Position numbers and translations under genes: made by a program. A stretch of 64,000 nt of DNA, from contig NZ_JAZARE010000004.1 in the NCBI RefSeq assembly GCF_036231905.1, positions 62,001-126,000 on the forward strand, in the 5' to 3' direction. Under the pieces are notes generated by a model. It made no database searches and was not told the DNA's origin. It worked only from the letters and a program-made list of their open reading frames with translations. Positions 1-8,143 of the stretch are shown here, one piece after another (within the stretch, counting starts at the first letter, position 1; each line of letters opens with the position of its first letter). The stretch is from CAMLIZ01 sp036231905. Its GTDB lineage: Bacteria; Pseudomonadota; Gammaproteobacteria; Burkholderiales; Burkholderiaceae_C.

Positions 1-1743
1 GACGACACCGATCGCCTGCTCGAAGACGAACCGGCTGCAGGGATATTTCCAGACGACGTCGTGCGATTCGTGAAGGAAGCGTTCAGCCGCCGCAAGTGAT
101 CCATGTGACTCGTACAGTGCGCGCGTCCAGGCACCCGGCGACCGGCCGGTGCCTTCCAGCGCCTCCATCACATGGCCGAGGTAGAAGTCGTGCAGTACCA
201 CCACGCCCGGCACCTGCTCAATCAGGCTGAACATGTGCAGGTGGAACACCGAGTTTCCGAGGTGGTAGACGACCCTGTCGAAGCGGTGGCTGTTACGAAG
301 GAACCAGTCCACGCTGCGCACGGGACTGCCGGCAACGGCGACGGCAGGGCTCACCTCGGATTGCGCTGCGACAAGTTCAATGTCGAAATAACGCCGCAGC
401 TGCGGCAGCAGTTCGGCGGAGTAGTCGCTGATACCGCTGCGCTCGGGCGGGAGGGGCGAGACGTACGCCAGCCGCAGACGCCGTGCCGGCAGGCCAAACA
501 TCGGCTTGACGGCGGTCGTCTTCTTACGGGCGTGCAGTTGCTCCAGCGCCGCCAAGGCTCGTTGGGCGGTGGCATTCCAGCTGAAGCGCGCAGCCTGCGT
601 CAGCGCGCGCCGTTCGTGCCGCTTGCGTAGCAGGGGGTCGTTGAGAAATCGTTCGATCGTGCGTGCCATTGCGGCGTCGTCATGCGCGTCGAAAAGTGCC
701 TCTGGGTCGCCGATGACCTCGGGCAGACTGGAGCTGTCCGCCGCGATCGTTGCCCGCCCACACGCCATGGCTTCCAGCGCAGGCAGACCGAACCCTTCGT
801 GCCAGGAGGGAAAGACGAACAGCTTGCAGAGGTTGTATAGCGCAACCAAGTCAGCCTCGGGAATGAAGCCGGTGAAAACCACCTGGTCCTTTCCCAAGCC
901 GAGCTGCCCCATGAGCTTGCCGAGGCGCTCTCGATCCGTGGCATGAATGGCGCAGACCACTGCCAACTGGTGGGTGTCGCGCAAAGACGATGGCAGCGAC
1001 GCGAAAGCCCTGAGCAGTCCTTCGATGTTCTTACGGTGGTCGATGCCACCGGTGTACATGACGAACTGCCGCGCCAAGCCATATCGGCTGCGAAGCTGGC
1101 GTTCGGTCGCTGGAGCGATGACAACGGGTCTGAACGAGGGATCCGTTGCAGTCGAAATGGAGATGCAGTCCTCACTGGAGCGTCCCAAGTACCGGATGCC
1201 CTCGTCCCTTGACGACTGCGAGATGGCGAGCAGCAAGTCGGCGCGGCGCATGTCGTCCAGCTTGCCCTCGTACCAGGCGCGCGTGCCGGCATCTTTCAAG
1301 TAGATGTCGTCATGAACGAGTGGAATGAGGTCATAGAGTACGACGGCCGTTGGCAATCTTGCGAACCGGCCCACGCTGGTGACGGCATTGTCAATCAGCC
1401 CCTCCATCAGGCTGGTGACCAGCACTACATCGGGCTCCAGAGAGGCCAGAAAGGCCTCGCGCAGCAGTTCCGCGCTGCGCCGGTTCCATTCGTTCTGTGC
1501 GGCGACATGTGCGGTTGGGCCAACGGGTGACCACACACGTATGTTCTCTTGCGGCAGCAATCCATGGAACTCGGATCGAATCTCGTCGATGGCCTCACCG
1601 AACGCATCGCTCACCGCGAGAAGGACCTCATGCTGCCCGCGGATCTGCAGAAGCGCTTTGGTCAGCCACGTGCTGTACCTGCCGATGCCACGCTGACGGG
1701 ATCCACTCGATTGAGCACCTTGGAAGTCAACGACAATGCGCAT
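1..1743 (-). CDS. Double-domain GT4 glycosyltransferase, 3' end outside window
   Basis: The frame read from the ATG at 1743 stays open to base 1, giving at least 581 residues with no stop, so the gene continues beyond the window. The protein begins MRIVVDFQGAQ and keeps the xxRGIGRY segment common at the start of GT4 mannosyl/rhamnosyltransferases. Around residues 315-330 lies the donor-site motif HEGFGLPALEAMACG (an EX7E motif). After a linker a second GT-B start appears near residue 430 (RLRLAYVSPLPPERSGISDY), so two GT4 modules are fused in tandem. This is the layout of polymerising mannosyltransferases such as WbdA. It starts 2 bp after the DUF4214 gene stop and is the last visible gene of the polysaccharide operon. 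The sugar and linkage cannot be read from the sequence. Confidence 0.85.
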   Translation of the reverse strand, partial: MRIVVDFQGAQSSGSRQRGIGRYSTWLTKALLQIRGQHEVLLAVSDAFGEAIDEIRSEFHGLLPQENIRVWSPVGPTAHVAAQNEWNRRSAELLREAFLASLEPDVVLVTSLMEGLIDNAVTSVGRFARLPTAVVLYDLIPLVHDDIYLKDAGTRAWYEGKLDDMRRADLLLAISQSSRDEGIRYLGRSSEDCISISTATDPSFRPVVIAPATERQLRSRYGLARQFVMYTGGIDHRKNIEGLLRAFASLPSSLRDTHQLAVVCAIHATDRERLGKLMGQLGLGKDQVVFTGFIPEADLVALYNLCKLFVFPSWHEGFGLPALEAMACGRATIAADSSSLPEVIGDPEALFDAHDDAAMARTIERFLNDPLLRKRHERRALTQAARFSWNATAQRALAALEQLHARKKTTAVKPMFGLPARRLRLAYVSPLPPERSGISDYSAELLPQLRRYFDIELVAAQSEVSPAVAVAGSPVRSVDWFLRNSHRFDRVVYHLGNSVFHLHMFSLIEQVPGVVVLHDFYLGHVMEALEGTGRSPGAWTRALYESHGSLAAAERFLHESHDVVWKYPCSRFVFEQAIGVV

Positions 1744-1745
1744 GT

Positions 1746-2288
1746 TCAGTTCCCCGACGTCTCGCGCAGCAAGGCCATGCGACCATATAGCATCCGAGCG
1801 CGTTCGTTGAGATGCTCGATCCCGGCCGCTGGTATTGTGTCCATGGACTGGGTGGGGTGATACCCATCAGCAAGGCGGTGTGACGGTAGCCCCTCCTGCC
1901 TGAGCGCACCCAACTCGTTTTCGATGCGATTCAGGTGTGCCTGCACTCGCCACGCGCTCCGTGCGCGCCGCCACCGTCGGAACGCTCGCCAGAACATGGA
2001 GTGCGGGTTCAACCAAGGCCGACGCAATACCTTCTCGAGCCCCTCAAGCGCTGCCGCGTGGCGTCGGGCCTCGGCCGATGTGGCTAGTTCGGCGGCGATT
2101 TCGAGCTTGGGGATGCCGCTGCGCACCTGCGAGAGGTAGTTGGCAAGGCCGCCTGGGTCGGCGGGCCTGCCCAGTATCGCGAGGTAGGCGGCGCGGACAA
2201 AAGACTCGTCGTGAAGCGCCAGGAGCTCCGAGAGCTTGGCCGGTCCGGCGAGCGTCAGCCGATCAGGCGGGGGTAGGCGCTGGCTCAC
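1746..2288 (-). CDS. Small DUF4214-domain protein
   Basis: A 180-residue soluble protein with one DUF4214 module at about residues 18-75 (FVRAAYLAILGRPADPGGL), followed by a basic Arg/Trp-rich stretch and a short helical tail. DUF4214 modules are frequent in glycosyltransferase operons and in extracellular glycoproteins, but their function is not settled. The start is a GTG that overlaps the TGA of the upstream double glycosyltransferase gene (GTGA). The domain and the segment after it resemble the C-terminal third of the FkbM fusion encoded at 5739-8114, so this looks like a free copy of the same module. A role as an adaptor that gathers transferases is a guess. Confidence 0.75.
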   Translation of the reverse strand: MSQRLPPPDRLTLAGPAKLSELLALHDESFVRAAYLAILGRPADPGGLANYLSQVRSGIPKLEIAAELATSAEARRHAAALEGLEKVLRRPWLNPHSMFWRAFRRWRRARSAWRVQAHLNRIENELGALRQEGLPSHRLADGYHPTQSMDTIPAAGIEHLNERARMLYGRMALLRETSGN

Positions 2289-4702
2289 AGAAGGTGTTCT
2301 CGCAGATGGGCGTGGACTCGTTCGGCGATCACGTTCCAGGCATAGTGTTCGCGCACGAAGTCACTGGCGTTCCTGACAAGAGATTCGTCGATGCCGCGGA
2401 TGAAACAGTCCATCAGGGCGACTGGGAAGTCCTGGGTTTCTGACGCGATGTAGTGCCGACCCGGCTGGATGTCGATTCCGCGTGCGCCGAACGGTGTCGA
2501 GACGACGGGCAGGCCAGCGGCCAGGTAGTCGAACATCTTCAAGTTGCTTCCGGTACCGGACAGCATAGGGTTGACCGCGACGTCGGCCGCCGATAGCAGC
2601 ACTTGCTTCTCTTCGTCGTCTACGACACCTAGTAGCTTCACGTTGCTCGGCATCTCGCTGCCGGCGTACTTCAGACCGACGCTTCCGACGATCAGGAAGG
2701 AAACGTCGGGGAGCGCCTCGGCGTAGGCGCGGACGTGGTCCATGGCTTCGAAATTCGGCCCGTGCCAGCTGCCCATGAAGAGTACGCTGCGGCCCGAAAG
2801 GCCTACCACCTTGGCGAGACGCTGGCGCACGAGGGGAGGCGTGAAGCGCACTTCGTCCTCTGCAAAGCCGTTTGGAACGACAAGCTGGCTGGCTCGAGTC
2901 GGACCATAGAGTCCGGTAAGCGCTTGCAAGTCTTCCGCTGTGCAGGCGAAGACGAATTCCGCAGCGTGCCAAGCTTCGGCCTCCACGGACCGGACCACTT
3001 CGGCCAGTTCGAGCGCTGCGCCCGACGTCCCGAGCATTTGCTGCTTCAGCGTCCATTCGACGTCTTGAGCCTCATACCACAGCGGCAATCCGGGCTTGTG
3101 CTTGCACATCTCCCTGGCCAAGTATGGATGGCATGCGACCAGAACATGCGCTTCACGTACGCAGGCCTCGAGCGTCTCTCCATAAGCGGGGGTCAGGTGT
3201 AGAGCCATCGCGGCCACGATATCGGTCACGGGGATCCATCCGACAGACTGGCTTTGTTGGTTCTCGTACGCCTGGTGCGCCTCCGTCTTGGGAATTCGGA
3301 TCTCTCGCAGGCCCGGTGCAATTTGAGCATCGAATCGTGGCTGGTCTGCAGGTCCCAGCGTGACGAGGGTGATGTCGAAATGCCGAGCGAGATGTCGGTA
3401 CAGGTGAAACACCCGCGACTGTCCTCCCCCCCTCGGGGGATGGACGGGAAACGTGACCGTGACCACCATGCGCGGCCGGTGCGGCCACTGACGTCCGAGC
3501 ACCCGGCGCGCTCGAGGAGCGGGCGCGAGTTCCTGGCCAAGCAGGCCCTCTACGACCGTCCGCCACCCGATCTTCCCCACGCGCCGGCGGGCCTCCTCGC
3601 CCATGCGCCGCGCCGCGGATCGATCCTCGCACAGCTTATCGATCGCAGAGGCAATGGCGAGTGGTTCCGGCGGAACGCATAGCCCGGTCTCTCCGTCAAC
3701 GACGAACTCGTTCACACCACCCGCATCCGCAACGGTGAGCACGGGCTTCCCACTCATCATCGCCTCCAGTGTGATGAGCCCGTAGTCCTCGTCGTACGGG
3801 ACGAACGGAATGACGAGCGCGTCCGCATACAAGTCCAGGACTTGGGAGTCGGTCAGAGGGCCAAGGAATCGAATACGGGGGTCATTCCCTGCCAGATGGC
3901 GCAGCGCGGGCTCGTCAGGCCCTGTACCTCCGATGAGCAAGGGAATGTCCGCTTTCACGTGGCACATCGCTTCGATCAATAGGCGGACGCGCTTCGGCAC
4001 GTCGAGTCTGCTTATCGTGAAGAGGTAGTCATCGCCGCCACAACGAAAGCCTTCGAGACGAGGGGGCGGGTACAGCACAGATACTTGCTGTCCGGCTGGA
4101 AAGTAGCCCGCACGGTCGCGGACAGTCCGGGAAATAGCCGCATATCCGGCCATCCGGGCCGGTTGCATTGCAAAGCCATCGAGAAAGTGGACCACGTCGC
4201 GCGCGAAAGGTCCGGGGAACCGCGTGAAGCTCGATGACAGTTGGCCGCCGCCCAAGCCTTCCTGCACGAGGTCGAAGAAGCGCTCCAGCGCCTCGCGGCC
4301 GGTCTCCCCGCTGCTACGGATCCTGTGCATCTCGTCACGGACGCGTTGCGCGTGGGGAGTGTCGTAGTCGCACTCCAGCGGCTGATTCATGAAGTGGTAT
4401 GCGTCATACAGCCCACGAAGGGTGTGGAGCATGTAGACGACGTGCGATGGATGTTGCACCATCCACGACGGATACTTCGTGGACACGACTCGGTCGAACG
4501 AGGAAAGATCCAGCCGCGAGAAAGTGCGGTAAGACATCAAGAGGTCTGGCAGATTGTGCTCTAGCACCGAGACCTTAAAGAGCTCGCAGCGGTGCGCTGT
4601 CTGCTCATTGATGAAGCGCTGCAGGCCAAGTGCGAGGTGCTCGGCGCCACCAAGGACGAAGGGAACTGGGCTCGGAGCCACCAAAGCGATGTTCATCTGC
4701 AT
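2285..4702 (-). CDS. Tandem GT4-GT4 glycosyltransferase fusion
   Basis: About 805 residues holding two complete GT-B/GT4 transferases. The first half starts MQMNIALVAPSPVPFVLGGAE and has the donor-site motif EDYGLITLEAMMSGKP near residue 320. The second half starts near residue 410 (TFPVHPPRGGGQSR) and carries LSGTGSNLKMFDYLAAGLP, which has the shape of the second-family donor loop. The enzyme probably adds two sugars in sequence to a lipid-linked glycan at the inner face of the cytoplasmic membrane. A GTG at 4738 would lengthen the protein but overlaps the upstream gene by 34 bp; the ATG at 4702 leaves a 2-bp gap and gives the normal N terminus of the family. Neither start has a strong ribosome binding site. 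The first half is paralogous to the single transferase encoded upstream. Confidence 0.85.
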   Translation of the reverse strand: MQMNIALVAPSPVPFVLGGAEHLALGLQRFINEQTAHRCELFKVSVLEHNLPDLLMSYRTFSRLDLSSFDRVVSTKYPSWMVQHPSHVVYMLHTLRGLYDAYHFMNQPLECDYDTPHAQRVRDEMHRIRSSGETGREALERFFDLVQEGLGGGQLSSSFTRFPGPFARDVVHFLDGFAMQPARMAGYAAISRTVRDRAGYFPAGQQVSVLYPPPRLEGFRCGGDDYLFTISRLDVPKRVRLLIEAMCHVKADIPLLIGGTGPDEPALRHLAGNDPRIRFLGPLTDSQVLDLYADALVIPFVPYDEDYGLITLEAMMSGKPVLTVADAGGVNEFVVDGETGLCVPPEPLAIASAIDKLCEDRSAARRMGEEARRRVGKIGWRTVVEGLLGQELAPAPRARRVLGRQWPHRPRMVVTVTFPVHPPRGGGQSRVFHLYRHLARHFDITLVTLGPADQPRFDAQIAPGLREIRIPKTEAHQAYENQQSQSVGWIPVTDIVAAMALHLTPAYGETLEACVREAHVLVACHPYLAREMCKHKPGLPLWYEAQDVEWTLKQQMLGTSGAALELAEVVRSVEAEAWHAAEFVFACTAEDLQALTGLYGPTRASQLVVPNGFAEDEVRFTPPLVRQRLAKVVGLSGRSVLFMGSWHGPNFEAMDHVRAYAEALPDVSFLIVGSVGLKYAGSEMPSNVKLLGVVDDEEKQVLLSAADVAVNPMLSGTGSNLKMFDYLAAGLPVVSTPFGARGIDIQPGRHYIASETQDFPVALMDCFIRGIDESLVRNASDFVREHYAWNVIAERVHAHLREHLL

Positions 4703-4704
4703 GC

Positions 4705-5742
4705 CTAGCAGGTCAACGCGTCGATGACGCTGTCCCACGAAATGTCCATTGACATGTAGTGAGCCCGACCGTTCCTGCCCATCTCCCTTGCCGCTTGACG
4801 GTTCGCCCAGAGGCCGTTGATTGCTTCAGCGACGGCATGTTCGTCCGGAGCCACCACGCGTCCTGTCTGGCCGTCGACCACGAACTCTGTTGGCCCCCCC
4901 GAGTCCACACAGGTGATGACGGGCTTGGACGACAACATCGCTTCGAGAGTCACGAAACCGTAGTCCTCATGGAGCGGGCCGAAGAATACGGCAAGACTAT
5001 TGCTGTAGTACCGAATCTTCTCTTGGTCGTGAATTTGTCCGAGGAAGCGCACGCGGTGCTGTAGGCCTAGCTCTTCGGACAGGCGCCGCAGTTCCTGCGA
5101 TTGACCGCCTTCACCTGCAAAAAACGCATACACGGGTGGTCGGACGTGAGCCATGGCCCGCAGCAGCAGGGATTGTCGCTTCAGTGACTCAAGTCGGCTG
5201 GGACAGAAGACATACGGCATGTCCTCTCCAGCGATGAACTGGTCGGCGAAGTGGGGCGGTTGGTACAGAGGCGTTGATGCGATCCCGTTGAAGCGCGTGA
5301 GTCTCTCGCCAACGGTCCGGGAGATAGTGAAAACCGCACGCGCTGCGCGGAGCGCTTTGGTATCCCGAAGGGCCACCTCGTCCTTGAAGCGCACACTGTC
5401 CAGATGATCCGACCTTTCTCCGAACGGCGTGTCGAACAGCTCGTAGACGGAGCGATGCTGGTGCATCAACCACACCCGCATCTCCGGGTGGCGAAGGTAG
5501 AAGGCCGGGAATTTCAGAGCCACGACCCGGTCGATCGCGCCGCAATCGAAACCGTCGAAATCGAGTGCTTGCCACCAGTCCATGTTCTCCCGGACCGCCG
5601 CAGGAGGCCCGAACCGGAAGGGCAGGGTGACGACCTCGGTGCGATGTCCTGCCGCCCTGAGTGCATCAAGCAACCCTTGGGTCATGATCTCCGCGCCTCC
5701 ATTAATGAAGGGCACCTGCACCGTCGCAATGGCCACTTTCAC
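4705..5742 (-). CDS. GT4 family glycosyltransferase
   Basis: A 345-residue GT-B enzyme. The N terminus MKVAIATVQVPFINGGAE has the hydrophobic strand and GGAE loop of GT4 enzymes. The C-terminal half has SRLESLKRQ and EDYGFVTLEAMLSSKP (EX7E), where nucleotide sugar binds. Residues about 70-110 (IDRVVALKFPAFYLRHPE) match the equivalent part of the first half of the double transferase encoded next, so the two arose by duplication. The ATG overlaps the stop of the methyltransferase fusion gene by 4 bp (ATGA), which implies translational coupling. Donor and acceptor are unknown; the ManC gene in the same operon makes GDP-mannose or a sugar derived from it a reasonable donor. Confidence 0.85.
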   Translation of the reverse strand: MKVAIATVQVPFINGGAEIMTQGLLDALRAAGHRTEVVTLPFRFGPPAAVRENMDWWQALDFDGFDCGAIDRVVALKFPAFYLRHPEMRVWLMHQHRSVYELFDTPFGERSDHLDSVRFKDEVALRDTKALRAARAVFTISRTVGERLTRFNGIASTPLYQPPHFADQFIAGEDMPYVFCPSRLESLKRQSLLLRAMAHVRPPVYAFFAGEGGQSQELRRLSEELGLQHRVRFLGQIHDQEKIRYYSNSLAVFFGPLHEDYGFVTLEAMLSSKPVITCVDSGGPTEFVVDGQTGRVVAPDEHAVAEAINGLWANRQAAREMGRNGRAHYMSMDISWDSVIDALTC

Positions 5743-8114
5743 GGCTGAGACGCCTCTCCCGTGATACGCCGGCGCACTAATGCAAGAGTCTGCGCAGCGG
5801 CCGCATGACCGGTGCGTGCGGGAGAAGGGTCCTGTGAAGAGCCGCTGGCCGGCGCATGGCCAGCGGACAGCCGATCCATATCGGCACCGAACAGGGCAAG
5901 CTGGTGCACGATCCGGCCGAGTTCATCTTCCACCGCCCGGAGCGCCTCAAGGCTGCGCAGGTGCTGATCTTCGAGATGCTGAGCGAGTTCGCCGATTCGG
6001 TCCTCCAGCAGCGTCGATCGGTGATTCGAACGTTCCGCCGCTGCCGCCAAGGCGTGGCCGATGTCGTCAATCCGGCTTGAAAGCGTCTGCGCAACGGATT
6101 CCGCGGCCTGCGCGTATTCCTCCTGCTGGACAGCCAGGCGATTCTCCAAGCTACGTAGCTTGTCCTCCACGGGCAGCAGCGACCCTCGCATCATCTTTCG
6201 CACCGCTCGTGACCAGAGCGACAGGGGGCGGGTCGGAACACGCCGGAGCAACTCGGCGAGGCCTGGAAGGCTGACGCCTCTCGACCGGCCCTCAGAGGAC
6301 ATCGCCAACTGCGCGACGACAATTTCCTTGCTGACGCCCGCCCGCACTTGCGTAAGAAAGTTCGAAAGGCCGCTGGCGTCGGCTTGTCGGCCCAACACGG
6401 TGGCGTAGGCAGCGCGCACGAAGCGCTCGTCATGTAGGGCCAGCAAGGCCTCCAGCGAAGAAGCCGGCGTGTCGGCCGAGTGTGCGGCAGGGAGCATGTC
6501 AGCCCTCTCGTCTGGTGTTCGGATATGGCCATCGGCCCTTTTGGACGTCAGAGGGAGCCGTTGTCGCGATGCCTCGAGCCGCGCCAGGACAACTGCTTCA
6601 TGACGTACGGCCTCGTCCCGGGCTTGTCGAAGCGATCGCTCGGCTGACACAAGCTGTGTCTGCAGGCCCGCCACGAGGTCGTCCATTTGGCGCCTTTGCC
6701 GTTGCAGAGTCGCGGCGTGCTGCTCTTGCAACTGCGCCACGCGTCGATCTGCTGCATCGGAAACGGCATGCAGCGCGTTGACAGCCTCTGCCTCCTGGAC
6801 CAGAGCATGCTGCTGCTGGAGGGACAACCGGTGCTCCAGCAACTGGGCTTGGCGCGTCGCTTCGGCTGCCTTCGCCGAGGTTTCAGCGCTCTCGTGCTCC
6901 AACGCCTCGCGACGCTCGGTCTCCCTCCGAAGCTGTGCGTGAGCCTTGGCCAAGAGATCGGCATGCTGCGAGCTTTCCAAGCTCAATCGCTGCTCGAGGA
7001 GGCGTTGGGCTTCTTCCAGATGCATGACCTGCTCGCGCGCAGCCGCCAGCAGTGCCTCGGTCCTGCCCATGCGGGCCTCAATCTCCGCCCTTTGTGCATC
7101 CGCAAGTTCGCGCCGGGCCGACATCTCAAGCAGATCGGCTTGGCTCTGCTCGCGCAGCGCCGCCAACTGCTCCTGGTGGTAGGCAAGTTCGGCAACTTGC
7201 TGCTGCCGAACCCGGGCCAGTTCCTCGCGCGACTCGGAGAGCGACTCACGCAGTGCAGGCACCTCTGCGGCGGCTTCGGCAGCCGCTTCCGCAGCCTTTT
7301 CAATGCTCCGGACACGCTCTTCACAGGCGCGCGACTTTTGCTGCTCCTGCGCCGCTTGCTCCTCGGCTTGCGCCGCGAGTGCCCGGGCATGGGCCTCCGC
7401 TGCCTTGACGGTGTCGCAGAAGCTATGGGCAGAAAGACCCGACAGCGAAAAGCCGTCGAAGACATTCGGTGGGACCTGCAAGGACTCAACCAGTTCGGGG
7501 TGCCGCTCCGAGACATAGAAGCGATTGAGGCCGTCGAAGTACACAAACTGGTAGCCTAACTGGACAACCAGGGGATCCCAATCCTCGTAGGACAGCTCCT
7601 TGCTTCGAGGCCGCGTAGCCTCAACCACAAGTATCCAAGGCCGCTGCTCCGAAGGCTCCCAACTGCGAATGACGCTCGCTTCCATGCCTTCGACATCAAT
7701 CTTCAGCCAGTGCACGTCGCGGTTGCCGCACACTTCGAAGATCGACGCCAGGGTGACGCAGGGCACGGCGATCGGGGTGCTGCCATAGCCGGCCGATCGA
7801 TGGTTTTCAGCCAAGGCAGCATCCGACGTGCTGAGTCCGGTGTGGTGCACATCGTAGAGTGTCAGGAGCCCCGTCTGCTCGCTGACGGCCGCCTGGATCA
7901 CCGTCTCATCCGGCCTCGCATCGCGCAGGGCCCGCGCGTAGGCCGGCGTGGGTTCGACGTGGATGCCGCGCCATCCCAGTTCGTAGAACGCCATGCTGAC
8001 CGAGTCCGCGATCGGGTCCTGCGCACCGACATCGATATAGAACCCCTGCGGCACGTGGCCGAGTGCGCGCAGCAGCATCACGTCCTCGAAGTTTTGCGCA
8101 TAGGAGATCGGCAT
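5739..8114 (-). CDS. FkbM methyltransferase fused to coiled coil and DUF4214
   Basis: A 791-residue fusion. Residues about 1-215 form an FkbM-type SAM methyltransferase, with FYIDVGAQDP as the SAM-binding loop, the acidic end IHVEP and the core motif WLKIDVEGMEASVI near 136-149. Residues about 235-520 are an almost unbroken Ala/Glu/Gln/Leu/Arg-rich coiled coil with few helix breakers. A DUF4214 module follows at about 551-625 (FVRAAYATVLGRQADASGL), then a second helical stretch at about 648-750 and a loose tail. No signal peptide or membrane span is seen, so it should be cytoplasmic. FkbM enzymes O-methylate sugars and other hydroxyls. In a glycan operon, a methyltransferase on a long rod recalls WbdD, which caps and measures O-antigen chains; that parallel is one of architecture only. 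Confidence 0.8.
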   Translation of the reverse strand: MPISYAQNFEDVMLLRALGHVPQGFYIDVGAQDPIADSVSMAFYELGWRGIHVEPTPAYARALRDARPDETVIQAAVSEQTGLLTLYDVHHTGLSTSDAALAENHRSAGYGSTPIAVPCVTLASIFEVCGNRDVHWLKIDVEGMEASVIRSWEPSEQRPWILVVEATRPRSKELSYEDWDPLVVQLGYQFVYFDGLNRFYVSERHPELVESLQVPPNVFDGFSLSGLSAHSFCDTVKAAEAHARALAAQAEEQAAQEQQKSRACEERVRSIEKAAEAAAEAAAEVPALRESLSESREELARVRQQQVAELAYHQEQLAALREQSQADLLEMSARRELADAQRAEIEARMGRTEALLAAAREQVMHLEEAQRLLEQRLSLESSQHADLLAKAHAQLRRETERREALEHESAETSAKAAEATRQAQLLEHRLSLQQQHALVQEAEAVNALHAVSDAADRRVAQLQEQHAATLQRQRRQMDDLVAGLQTQLVSAERSLRQARDEAVRHEAVVLARLEASRQRLPLTSKRADGHIRTPDERADMLPAAHSADTPASSLEALLALHDERFVRAAYATVLGRQADASGLSNFLTQVRAGVSKEIVVAQLAMSSEGRSRGVSLPGLAELLRRVPTRPLSLWSRAVRKMMRGSLLPVEDKLRSLENRLAVQQEEYAQAAESVAQTLSSRIDDIGHALAAAAERSNHRSTLLEDRIGELAQHLEDQHLRSLEALRAVEDELGRIVHQLALFGADMDRLSAGHAPASGSSQDPSPARTGHAAAAQTLALVRRRITGEASQP

Positions 8115-8143
8115 GGTGTTGGGAACCGTCGCGAGGCACCGAT

